Shown piece by piece: positions 7,746 through 15,139 of a stretch of DNA of 64,000 nt. Below the pieces are notes generated by a model. That model had not been told where the DNA came from, did no database searches, and worked only from the letters and a program-made list of their open reading frames with translations. Every line of letters starts with the position of its first letter. Position 1 is the first letter of the stretch. The stretch spans positions 1-64,000 of the forward strand of contig DAIPWT010000014.1 of NCBI GenBank assembly GCA_036783645.1, in the 5' to 3' direction. The position numbers were made by a program, and so were the translations under genes. The DNA is from UBA4732 sp002404095. Its GTDB lineage: Bacteria > Planctomycetota > Planctomycetia > Gemmatales > Gemmataceae.

Positions 7746-9002
7746 ATGTTCAGGTGGCTTGTCGTGCTCGCCGCGGTCGTTTTTCTGGTGATCGGCGTAG
7801 TCCTTTATTTCGCGGGACTCGCGTTGATTACTCCGTTCGTCCTAATGGCGCTTTTGGTCGTGGGGGCTTGCATCATATGGTGGCCCCCAGGGGCGGCCTG
7901 GCACGCACATGCAGGTAAAGTGCTCCTGTTCTTCCTCGTTCCCGCAACGGTCCTGGGAGCAATGATGGAACTGGCTTGGAGGCACCACGAGGCCGCGTTT
8001 GGACTCGAAGCAGTCTGCGACGAATTCCAAGCAAAAATGACCGGCCCCGCGTCAATTGAACTGCATCCCATCCGATTCCGCACTGCGATTGCAGAGGGTC
8101 CGGGTCTGCATTTGAAAGTTGCCCTCTTCGTCATCAACGCTGACGGGACCTCCGATGCCGACCTCGCGACTGTTACCGACAAGGACAAGGCACTGGTCAT
8201 TGGGCCGCTGAAACCTGCCGTGGCTGACGAGTTACCCTTCGTCGCCGTGACCGTGGAGGATCGGGACGCCGCGCCTGATGTCACGGTAGAGTTGGCCAAG
8301 CCGGACGGGCCGGAGAGCAGCGGGGAGGTCCGTATTGGGTGGGACCGCAAACTTGGTGCCCGCCAGGCGTTAAAGGTGGCGGGCCGCCCCCTGCTTCAGC
8401 TTTCCCTGCAAGGGCAAGATTACACCCTTGAAGTCCGTAACTGCACAGTCGCATTCGGCACATACGAACGCGATTTGAGGGGCGACACAACGCTGAAGAT
8501 TCGGGGCCAGGTGCCACATCGCGCTGCGCCCGTCATATTATCGTTCGAGCCGACCACCAAGGAATTCTCGGAGGTCAACCTCAACTTGGGCGTGGACAAG
8601 GATCCGACGCAGCGCAAGGATCCGATGCTGGCCGCGATAAAGCTGACCGGGGCCGTACGCGACCCTGTCCTAACCCGTATCCTGAAAGGGCAGCTAACCA
8701 TCCAAGGTATCTCACCTGTGTCGATCAAGGCCGATACTGCCGCAGAGCCTAGCATCTCAGTTGTGGGCAGTGCCACAATGGATGCTTGCGAACTACAGGA
8801 CGACGGTTTGCACATCCACGCCACAGGGAAGGCGACCGCCGTCACCGCCGACAACGAAAACCGAATGCCCAGCGAGCTGACCAAGCTGTTGCAATCATCA
8901 GTGGTCCTGGCCTTCCTTGCCATCATCGCTTGGTTAATCGACAAGATCTTCAACCTGCACGATGTTCTGATGAAAAATGGTCGCTCTACTAAGGTGACGT
9001 AA
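7746..9002 (+). CDS. Hypothetical membrane protein, 418 aa
   Basis: Start ATG 7746 with GAGGGG seven bases upstream; an upstream in-frame start would overlap the preceding gene. Three hydrophobic segments lie at residues about 4-75 (WLVVLAAVVFLVIGVVLYFA, then two more), and a fourth near residue 390 (VVLAFLAIIAWLIDKIF). Between them is a 300-residue beta-rich domain, probably outside the membrane, with no motif I recognise. It follows the long secreted protein closely and may form an envelope complex with it. Confidence 0.65.
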   Translation: MFRWLVVLAAVVFLVIGVVLYFAGLALITPFVLMALLVVGACIIWWPPGAAWHAHAGKVLLFFLVPATVLGAMMELAWRHHEAAFGLEAVCDEFQAKMTGPASIELHPIRFRTAIAEGPGLHLKVALFVINADGTSDADLATVTDKDKALVIGPLKPAVADELPFVAVTVEDRDAAPDVTVELAKPDGPESSGEVRIGWDRKLGARQALKVAGRPLLQLSLQGQDYTLEVRNCTVAFGTYERDLRGDTTLKIRGQVPHRAAPVILSFEPTTKEFSEVNLNLGVDKDPTQRKDPMLAAIKLTGAVRDPVLTRILKGQLTIQGISPVSIKADTAAEPSISVVGSATMDACELQDDGLHIHATGKATAVTADNENRMPSELTKLLQSSVVLAFLAIIAWLIDKIFNLHDVLMKNGRSTKVT

Positions 9003-9060
9003 GATCACTCAGGGAGGGAAAAGAGCGCCATGCTCCAATGAGATGAACCGGGAAACAAAA

Positions 9061-9097
9061 GGGACGCATCTAATTCTTTGATGCGACGAGGCGTCCC
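9061..9097. repeat. REP-like nested hairpin before the transposase remnant
   Basis: GGGACGC (9061-9067) pairs with GCGTCCC (9091-9097), and inside it CGCATC (9065-9070) pairs with GATGCG (9080-9085). Asymmetric hairpins of this type are the usual recognition sites of RAYT transposases, and a RAYT remnant starts 12 bases downstream. Confidence 0.6.
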
Positions 9098-9108
9098 GGT
9101 ATACTCCG

Positions 9109-9513
9109 TTCACGCCGCGCAGCGCACGCCAAATACTAGCTGGCTACGTTTACCACGCGCTGAACCGCGCCACCGCTCGGCTCAAGCTCTTTGGCATATC
9201 CGCCGACTACGCCGCTTTCCTGCGCGTATTCGACCAGGCTTTGGAATGTTTTCCCATCCGCATTCTCGGCTATTACCTTATGCCGACGCACTGGCATGTC
9301 GCGCTGTGGCCCACCGCCGACGGCGAGCTGACTTCCTACTTGCGCTAGTTGACGCTGACGCATTCGATCCGCTGGCACAAACATTACCACACCACGGGTA
9401 GCAGCCACGTCTACCAGAATCGTTTCAAAGCGTTTGCCGTCGTCGAGGACGATCACCTTTTGACGGTGATGCCCGTTCTCGGGCGCGTGCGTTTTTTCTG
9501 GCCGTCCTGTGGT
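9109..9513 (+). pseudogene. RAYT / IS200-like transposase remnant
   Basis: Translation in the frame of 9112 gives TPRSARQILAGYVYHALNRA, the typical RAYT beginning. It continues with YYLMPTHWHVALWP, which carries the HxH metal motif of Y1 transposases, then a TAG stop at 9346-9348, then LTLTHSIRWHKHYHTTGSSH and YQNRFKAF. Homology ends near 9465 in DDHLLTV; the catalytic Tyr region is gone. The start codon is also degenerate (TTC where ATG is expected). With the REP-like hairpin upstream it is a dead transposase cut at both ends. Confidence 0.85.
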
Positions 9514-9861
9514 TGAGGCCGTCCCGCGCTCGCGCCTCGGCGGGGCCGACCGGCCTGCCCAAACCGGCCCCGGCGCGGTATGCTGGGGCCGCCCCAGTCG
9601 CCCCGAGTTGAGACGCGCCATGCCGCACCGACCGCTTCCGACGCCCCGACGCAAGCCCGACGCCTACGGAGCGCGTCCGTTTTTCGGCCGCGCCAGTGCG
9701 TGCCGTTGGGCGCCACATAGCGTAAGGCCGACAGACCCCCGTCGCGCGCCGTGTCGGCCTTACGGCCTTGGAACGCCGAAACGTTTCCGGCGGCCGGCCG
9801 GCCCGACGCTTTCCCAGAAACCGTGCAGGCGCCCCAAGACGCCGCTAGCCATTTTTCCCCC
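9514..9861. other. Gene-free GC-rich stretch with one inverted repeat
   Basis: No convincing coding sequence on either strand; open frames here have no homology-like pattern. The only structure seen is a 13-base inverted repeat CGTAAGGCCGACA / TGTCGGCCTTACG (9721-9733 and 9752-9764). It lies between the transposase remnant and the ribosomal operon. Confidence 0.5.
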
Positions 9862-9890
9862 TTGCCGCTCTTCGGCCATTTTTGTAAAAA
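9862..9890 (+). promoter_or_regulatory. Candidate promoter of the rpmJ operon
   Basis: TTGCCG (9862-9867), a 17-base spacer and TAAAAA (9885-9890), 52 bases before rpmJ. This is the best promoter-like pair between the transposase remnant and the operon. Confidence 0.35.
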
Positions 9891-9941
9891 GGAAGTTTCC
9901 ACGAAAATGGCATGGAGCGTGATCGTTTCGGGAGTGTTGGC

Positions 9942-10055
9942 ATGAAGGTGCGTGCGAGCGTTAAACGAATCTGTGAAAACTGTAAGCTGGTGCGACGGCA
10001 CGGGAAACTTCTCGTCATTTGCACCAACCCGCGTCATAAGCAGCGCCAAGGCTGA
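9942..10055 (+). CDS. rpmJ: 50S ribosomal protein L36
   Basis: 37 aa, full family length. It is of the zinc-binding type: CENC, then Cys27 and His32 in ICTNPRH. It begins MKVRASVKRICENC and ends RHKQRQG. It is the first gene of the distal ribosomal operon, with GGAG at 9931-9934 as ribosome binding site. The usual upstream neighbours infA, map and secY are missing; a decayed transposon region stands there instead. Confidence 0.97.
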   Translation: MKVRASVKRICENCKLVRRHGKLLVICTNPRHKQRQG

Positions 10056-10071
10056 TCGAGGAGTAACGGAC

Positions 10072-10458
10072 ATGCCGCGTATCCTGGGTGTGGATTTGCC
10101 GAGCGACAAGCCGACGCACATCGCGTTGCGCTATCTCTACGGCATCGGGCCGAGTTCGGCGCTTCGCGTCTGCGAGGCCACGCATGTGGACCCACAGCGT
10201 CGAGCCAAGGAACTGAGCGACGACGAAATCGGCCGCATCGCCAACCTTCTCGACCGGGAATATACGGTGGAAGGGCCGTTGCGTCGCCAGATTCATCAGA
10301 ACATCGACCGCCTCAAGGCCATCGGTTGCTATCGTGGGCTGCGTCACCGCAAGAGCCTGCCGACGCGCGGCCAGCGGACGCGGACCAACGCCCGCACTCG
10401 CAAGGGGCCGCGGCGCACCGTGGCCGGCAAGAAGGGCGTCAAGGAAATGCGCGGCTAA
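10072..10458 (+). CDS. rpsM: 30S ribosomal protein S13
   Basis: 128 aa from ATG 10072 with GAGGAG at 10058-10063. It has the S13 pattern: IALRYLYGIG near the N-terminus, a helix-two-turn-helix region, and the C-terminal rRNA-binding tail RGLRHRKSLPTRGQRTRTNA followed by RTRKGPR. It sits in the small subunit head and contacts the P-site tRNA. It follows rpmJ after 16 bases, and its stop is followed after two bases by a 58-base palindrome. Confidence 0.98.
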   Translation: MPRILGVDLPSDKPTHIALRYLYGIGPSSALRVCEATHVDPQRRAKELSDDEIGRIANLLDREYTVEGPLRRQIHQNIDRLKAIGCYRGLRHRKSLPTRGQRTRTNARTRKGPRRTVAGKKGVKEMRG

Positions 10459-10460
10459 AA

Positions 10461-10518
10461 GACAGCCCGCAGCGCCAAGCAAGGGATGCAAAGCCCTTGC
10501 TTGGCGCTGCGGGCTGTC
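10461..10518. repeat. Perfect 25-base-arm palindrome between rpsM and rpsK
   Basis: Arms 10461-10485 and 10494-10518 pair perfectly around an 8-base loop. No T-run follows, so it is not a classic terminator. It starts two bases after the rpsM stop and ends 26 bases before the rpsK start. Confidence 0.9.
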
Positions 10519-10544
10519 AAGTGCAAACCTGGAGATAAGCATCC

Positions 10545-10925
10545 GTGGCGAAGAGCAAGAAACGCAAGCAGCGGCGGAATGTCAGCCGGGGCGTCGCCCA
10601 CATCAAGGCGACGTTCAACAACACGATTGTCACCATCACCGACACCAACGGCGACGCCTTGTGTTCCGCTTCGGCCGGGACCGTGGGCTTCAAGGGTAGC
10701 CGTAAGAGTACGCCGTTCGCCGCTCAGCGCGCCGCGGAAGTGGCGGCCGAAAAGGCGTCGAAGTTTGGATTGAAGGAAGTGGAAGTTCGCGTGAAAGGGC
10801 CGGGTTCGGGCCGCGAATCGGCCATCACCGCCTTGCAGGCCGCCGGCATGAACATCAAGGCCATCGAAGACGTGACGCCATTGCCGCACAACGGCTGCCG
10901 ACCGCCGAAGAAGCGGCGCGTCTAA
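10545..10925 (+). CDS. rpsK: 30S ribosomal protein S11
   Basis: 126 aa with a GTG start at 10545 and GGAG at 10531-10534. It shows the S11 core: GVAHIKATFNNTIVTITDTN near residue 20, the GTVGFKGSRKSTPFAAQ segment, VRVKGPGSGRESAI, and the basic C-terminus HNGCRPPKKRRV. It belongs to the small subunit platform. It lies within the rpmJ-rplQ operon, 60 bases before rpsD. Confidence 0.98.
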   Translation: MAKSKKRKQRRNVSRGVAHIKATFNNTIVTITDTNGDALCSASAGTVGFKGSRKSTPFAAQRAAEVAAEKASKFGLKEVEVRVKGPGSGRESAITALQAAGMNIKAIEDVTPLPHNGCRPPKKRRV

Positions 10926-10985
10926 TCGGTTGGTTAATGGAAGCTAAGTGGATAACGACGGACCCCGACGACGGATACGAAAGCA

Positions 10986-11621
10986 ATGGGACGAACGACC
11001 GATCCGGTTTGTAAGCTGTGCCGGCGCGAAGGCATGAAACTCTTCCTTAAAGGGACGCGCTGCGAAGGCCCCAAGTGCGCCGTCGAGCGGCGTAACGTGG
11101 CGCCGGGTATGCACGGCTATCGCCGCGGCAAACCCAGCGAGTACGGCATTCGCCTACGCGAGAAGCAGAAGCTCAAACGCTTCTACGGCCTATACGAACG
11201 GCAGTTTCGCCGCTACTTCGCGTTGGCCTCCCGTTCGACCGAGAACACAGGCGAACAGTTGTTGGCCATTCTGGAACGGCGCCTCGATAATGTGGTACAT
11301 CGTCTCGGCTTCGCGCCGAATCGTGCCAGCGCTCGCCAACTGGTGAGCCACGGCCAGGTCGAAGTGAACGGCCATTCGTGCAACATCGCGAGTATGCTCC
11401 TTCGGGCCAACGACGTTGTACGCATCAAGAATCGGCCGCGCGCCTTGCAGCTGGTCAAGCTGAATCTTCAGGAAAACCCGCCGCCGCCGCCCGATTACCT
11501 GGAACGACTCGGCGCGGAGCCGCCCGAGGGGCGCGTCTCTCGCCTGCCCACGCGATCCGACGTGGACCCGCGTATACAAGACATCCGCGAGCAACTCATC
11601 ATCGAATTCTGCTCCCGCTAA
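10986..11621 (+). CDS. rpsD: 30S ribosomal protein S4
   Basis: 211 aa. It has the zinc-type N-terminus with Cys9 and Cys12 (CKLC) and two further Cys in TRCEGPKC, and an S4 RNA-binding domain at about residues 98-160 (LDNVVHRLGFAPNRASARQL). It is a primary 16S binder and, in other bacteria, the translational repressor of this operon. No leader structure similar to the E. coli S4 target was identified. A perfect 60-base palindrome separates it from rpoA. Confidence 0.98.
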   Translation: MGRTTDPVCKLCRREGMKLFLKGTRCEGPKCAVERRNVAPGMHGYRRGKPSEYGIRLREKQKLKRFYGLYERQFRRYFALASRSTENTGEQLLAILERRLDNVVHRLGFAPNRASARQLVSHGQVEVNGHSCNIASMLLRANDVVRIKNRPRALQLVKLNLQENPPPPPDYLERLGAEPPEGRVSRLPTRSDVDPRIQDIREQLIIEFCSR

Positions 11622-11633
11622 CTGCGAGGGGTC

Positions 11634-11693
11634 GGCGAGCCGGGTCGCGTAAGCGCCCGGAGTTCTCCGGGCGCTTACGCGACCCGGCTCGCC
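11634..11693. repeat. Perfect 60-base palindrome, family B, between rpsD and rpoA
   Basis: Arms of 28 bases, beginning GGCGAGCCGGGTCGCGTAAG, with a 4-base loop GTTC. The same unit recurs at 31409-31497 and 58140-58221. It lies 12 bases after the rpsD stop and 11 bases before the rpoA ribosome binding site, inside an essential operon. Confidence 0.95.
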
Positions 11694-11716
11694 CGCCGCT
11701 CCGCAAGGAGAATGAC

Positions 11717-12718
11717 ATGCGAATCCGATGGCGTGGCCTGGAACTGCCGAACCGCGTGGCAAGTGATCGCGGCACGCTCACCGACACCTACGGTAAGTTC
11801 ACGGCCGAGCCGTTTGAACGCGGCTTCGGCGTCACCGTTGGCAACAGTCTGCGGCGCATTCTCCTGTCCAGTCTGGAGGGCAGCGCTGTCACCAGCGTGA
11901 AAATCCAGGGCGTCCAACACGAAATCAGCACTATCCCCGGCGTCGTCGAGGACGTGACCGACATCGTTCTGAACATCAAGAGCCTGGTGGTCAAAAACGC
12001 CAGCGAAACGTTTAAGACCGTCCGCATTGAACGCCGCGAAAAGGGCGTCGTCAAGGCGGCGGACATTATCGCCGAGCAGGGCGTCGAAATCATCAACCCC
12101 GATCACATCATCGCCACGCTGACGGACGACGTACCGTTTGTGGTCGAGATGAAAGTCGAGAACGGCCGCGGCTACCGCATGGCCGAGGAGAACGTCGAAG
12201 AGGAGCGCGAAATCGGCGTCATCCCGATCGATTCGAGCTTCTCGCCGGTGGTGCGCGTCAAGTACGAGATCGAAGACGTCCGCGTCGGCCAGCGCACCAA
12301 CTACGACAAGCTGGTGATGGAAATCTGGACGAACGGCACCGTGTCGCCGCAGATGGCCCTGGTGGAAGGGGCCAAGATCATGCGGAAACACCTTAACCCG
12401 TTCATCCAATACAGCGAGCCGGGGCCGGAGATCGGCGTTGAATCCACGCCGGACCTTGTGGTGGACGGCGGCCCGGTCGATCATGAGCTGGAACGCAAGC
12501 TGAACATGAGTCTGGCCGAGTTGGAATTGTCGGTGCGGGCCACGAACTGTTTGGAATCGGAAGGAATTACGACGGTGCGCGACCTCGTGATTCGCACCGA
12601 CGAAGAACTGCTGGAGGTCCGCAACTTCGGCGAGACGACGCTCAAGGAAGTGAAGATCAAACTGGAAGAACGCAACATGCACCTGGGCATGAAACTGCCT
12701 TCTTCATTGCGACGCTGA
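11717..12718 (+). CDS. rpoA: RNA polymerase alpha subunit
   Basis: 333 aa from ATG 11717 with AAGGAG at 11705-11710; upstream in-frame starts overlap rpsD and the palindrome. The N-terminal domain carries the dimerisation segment GNSLRRILLSSLEGSAVTSV. The C-terminal domain (about 265-325) has the helix-hairpin-helix pattern LELSVRATNCLESEGITTV and RNFGETTLKEVKIKL, used for UP-element and activator contacts. Length and order are standard. Confidence 0.98.
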   Translation: MRIRWRGLELPNRVASDRGTLTDTYGKFTAEPFERGFGVTVGNSLRRILLSSLEGSAVTSVKIQGVQHEISTIPGVVEDVTDIVLNIKSLVVKNASETFKTVRIERREKGVVKAADIIAEQGVEIINPDHIIATLTDDVPFVVEMKVENGRGYRMAEENVEEEREIGVIPIDSSFSPVVRVKYEIEDVRVGQRTNYDKLVMEIWTNGTVSPQMALVEGAKIMRKHLNPFIQYSEPGPEIGVESTPDLVVDGGPVDHELERKLNMSLAELELSVRATNCLESEGITTVRDLVIRTDEELLEVRNFGETTLKEVKIKLEERNMHLGMKLPSSLRR

Positions 12719-12772
12719 AAATGTAGTAGCCCGTAGCTCCAGGCTACGGACTACGGACTACGGACTACTGCC

Positions 12773-13363
12773 ATGAGACACTTAAAAGCCGGACGCAAAC
12801 TGGGCCGTAACGCCACGCATCGCCTTGCGCTGAAGCGAAATCTGGCGCTGGCGCTGTTCCGCCATGAGCGGATCATCACGACGGTCGAGAAGGCCAAGGA
12901 AGCGAGGCCGTTCATCGAAAAGCTCATTACTCTGGCCCGCAAAGGGACGTTGCACGCCCGCCGGCTAGTCATTGCTCGGCTGGGTACGCCATCCAAGGCG
13001 GAGGTTACGCCGCACGAAGACCCCGATAAGGCGGATACGCGAACGATCTTGACCAAGCTATTCAATGAGATCGGCCCACGCTTCGCCGCCCGGCCCGGCG
13101 GCTACACGCGCATCATCAAGCGGACCGAACGCCGCCTCGGCGACGGCGGCCACACGGCATTTCTGGAATTGCTGAAGGAAGGTGAGGTTAAGGTTCGCGC
13201 CAAGGCGCGCACGCCGGCGCCCGCCCCCGCGCCGCGCGTTGAAGTCGCACCGCCCGCCCCCGCGCCGGCGCCCGTGCCGGAAGCGACGAGCCAGACGCCG
13301 CCCGCCGCGCCCGCACCGGAAGCCACAGCGCCGGCCGCGCCTCAGACGCCGCCTGGCGCCTAG
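12773..13363 (+). CDS. rplQ: 50S ribosomal protein L17 with Pro/Ala-rich tail
   Basis: 196 aa. The L17 core fills residues 1-145 (MRHLKAGRKLGRNATHRLAL at the start, GGYTRIIKRTERRLGDGG near 115). It is followed by about 50 residues made almost only of Ala and Pro with a few Glu, Thr and Val, a tail absent from the usual 115-130 aa proteins. A short insertion in the middle (PHEDPDKADTRT) is also present. It is the last gene of the operon; the scaffold gap starts 20 bases after its stop. Confidence 0.96.
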   Translation: MRHLKAGRKLGRNATHRLALKRNLALALFRHERIITTVEKAKEARPFIEKLITLARKGTLHARRLVIARLGTPSKAEVTPHEDPDKADTRTILTKLFNEIGPRFAARPGGYTRIIKRTERRLGDGGHTAFLELLKEGEVKVRAKARTPAPAPAPRVEVAPPAPAPAPVPEATSQTPPAAPAPEATAPAAPQTPPGA

Positions 13364-13382
13364 CGGTTAGGGTTCCGGCGCC

Positions 13383-13482
13383 NNNNNNNNNNNNNNNNNN
13401 NNNNNNNNNNNNNNNNNNNNNNNNNNNNNNNNNNNNNNNNNNNNNNNNNNNNNNNNNNNNNNNNNNNNNNNNNNNNNNNNNN
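13383..13482. other. Scaffold gap, 100 N
   Basis: Exactly 100 undetermined bases, the usual placeholder for a gap of unknown size. The GC-rich flanks (GGCGCC on the left, GGCGCCCC on the right) suggest a repeat or hairpin that stopped assembly. Gene adjacency of rplQ and the next gene is therefore not certain. Confidence 0.99.
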
Positions 13483-13625
13483 GGCGCCCCACCATCCGAC
13501 GCCTAAATCGGGAGAAGCCCGTTCGCCGATTCGCATTGTCTTTTCCTCCCTCTCTGAGTATCACCCGCCTGCCCCCCGGCGTCCCAACGACGACCGAGGT
13601 TTCGGCGGTTCGAGGAGGAGAAGCG

Positions 13626-14954
13626 ATGTTTGCACGGCGAGTGTTTGTCGCGGCGGCGGTCCTGCTCGCCGCGGCGGCGGCGGCCCCCTGCCAAACCTAC
13701 CTGTTGACGGAAACCGTGCAGACCGGCGACTGCTTCCACCTCACGCTCGACATGAAACTGACCGGCGAGATCCACGTCCGCAAGGGCGACGCCGCCGCAA
13801 AACTTAAAGTGACGGCTATAGGCTCACACGAATATCCAGAGCGCGTGCTTGTGGTCAGCGACGGCGTCGCTCAGAAAACCGCCCGCATCTACGAAACAGC
13901 CAAGGCCGTCGTCACGGTGGGTGCCGACGCCACGGAACGGACGCTGCGGCCGGAACGCCGTCTCGTCGTCGCCCAGCGCGACAAGGAGCAGCTGGTGGTC
14001 TACAGCACCGGCGGCGCGTTTACCCAGGAAGAGTTGGAACTGGCGCACGACCATTTCGACACGCTAGCCCTGCCGGGGTTGCTGCCCGGCAAGGCGGTCG
14101 CGGTGGGCGATACGTGGAAGATCACCAATTCGATCACGCAGGCGGTATGCAACTTCGAGGGCGTCACCGAGCAGAAGCTGACGGGCAAGCTGGAGTCCGT
14201 CAAAGAGGATACGGCCGTCTTTTCGATCAGCGGGACCGCTAATGGCATCGATCAAGGCGCGATGGTCAAAATGGTCGTCGCGGCCACGGGGAAATTCGAT
14301 CTCAAGGCGAAGCGCCTGACCTCGTTGGAATGGAAGCAGAACGACGACCGCGAACAAGGTCCGGTCAGCCCGGCCTCCACAGTGGAAGCGACGACAACGG
14401 TTGTCCGCAAGGTGATCGATCAACCGGCGTCATTGAGCGACGTGGCGCTGGTATCGGTGCCGAGCGAGGCGCCGCCGACCGGGCTGGTCCAGCTCGATTG
14501 CCACGACGCCAAGGGGCGTTTCTCGTTCCTCTACAACCGCGAATGGCAAATCACGTCGCAGACGAACGACCACGTCATCTTGCGGCTGATGGACAACGGC
14601 GATTTCGTAGCCCAAGCGACGGTTACGCCTTGGACGCCTGCGGAAAAAGGCATGCACTTGACGCCGGAGGCGTTCCGGGAGGCAATGGACAACACGCCGG
14701 GTTGGTCACCGGAAAAGGAACTGCAAGCCGGCGAGGCGCCCGCGCCGGAAGGCCGTTGGATCTACCGGATTTCGATGGTCGGCAAGATGGACGACGTGGC
14801 GGTGTTGCAGAATTTCTATCTCGTGGCGGCGCCCGGCGGCGAACAGATGGTCGTGGCCGTGACGTTGACGCCTAAACAGGCCGAGAAACTCGGCGCGCGC
14901 GACCTGGCACTCGTCGGCGGCATTGACCTGCCGGCTACTGTCGAAAAGAAGTAA
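13626..14954 (+). CDS. Secreted hypothetical protein, 442 aa
   Basis: Start ATG 13626 behind GAGGAG. The signal peptide contains a run of Ala and Leu (RRVFVAAAVLLAAAAAAP). The body (residues about 25-300) is beta-rich with alternating short strands, followed by a domain around residues 300-440 that contains RFSFLYNREWQITSQTNDHV. That second part resembles the fold of lipoprotein/PsbP-like stress domains seen in other planctomycete secreted proteins, but I cannot assign a family. Probably periplasmic. Confidence 0.6.
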   Translation: MFARRVFVAAAVLLAAAAAAPCQTYLLTETVQTGDCFHLTLDMKLTGEIHVRKGDAAAKLKVTAIGSHEYPERVLVVSDGVAQKTARIYETAKAVVTVGADATERTLRPERRLVVAQRDKEQLVVYSTGGAFTQEELELAHDHFDTLALPGLLPGKAVAVGDTWKITNSITQAVCNFEGVTEQKLTGKLESVKEDTAVFSISGTANGIDQGAMVKMVVAATGKFDLKAKRLTSLEWKQNDDREQGPVSPASTVEATTTVVRKVIDQPASLSDVALVSVPSEAPPTGLVQLDCHDAKGRFSFLYNREWQITSQTNDHVILRLMDNGDFVAQATVTPWTPAEKGMHLTPEAFREAMDNTPGWSPEKELQAGEAPAPEGRWIYRISMVGKMDDVAVLQNFYLVAAPGGEQMVVAVTLTPKQAEKLGARDLALVGGIDLPATVEKK

Positions 14955-14978
14955 CGCAGCAGCTTTGTTTAGCCGCGC

Positions 14979-15049
14979 CTTCGTTTAGCCGCGACCCGAA
15001 GGGGAGCGCGTAGGAGACGCGCTCCCCTTCGGGTCGCGGCTAAACGAAG
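14979..15049. repeat. Palindrome, family A, 32-base arms
   Basis: Arms 14979-15010 and 15018-15049 pair perfectly around a 7-base loop. Outer end CTTCGTTTAGCCGCGACCCG, inner end GGGGAGCGCG. It starts 24 bases after a stop codon. It is the reference copy of the most frequent family in this window. Confidence 0.95.
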
Positions 15050-15139
15050 ACCCCGCTCCAAAATCGGTTGCACTACCCTTCGCGATCCTCTATCCTCTTC
15101 TACGAAGCTCTACCACCGCGATTTTTCCCCGAGGGACCG

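Noticed and set aside
9453..10121. 222-codon open frame on the minus strand over the rpmJ upstream region
   Set aside because: It overlaps rpmJ, the start of rpsM and the transposase remnant and has no protein-like pattern.
11675..12682. Long open frame (335 codons) on the minus strand opposite rpoA
   Set aside because: It is a GC-rich mirror frame of a certain gene, rich in His, Asp and Arg and without family pattern. The same holds for long opposite-strand frames over infB (41819-42832), the oxidoreductase (31629-32645) and nusA (39266-40150).
12724..12768. Short repeats of GGACTAC/GTAGCC between rpoA and rplQ
   Set aside because: They are direct repeats of 7-8 bases with only partial pairing; too short to separate from chance or from slippage.
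13367..13564. Open frame running through the N gap
   Set aside because: It consists mostly of undetermined bases.
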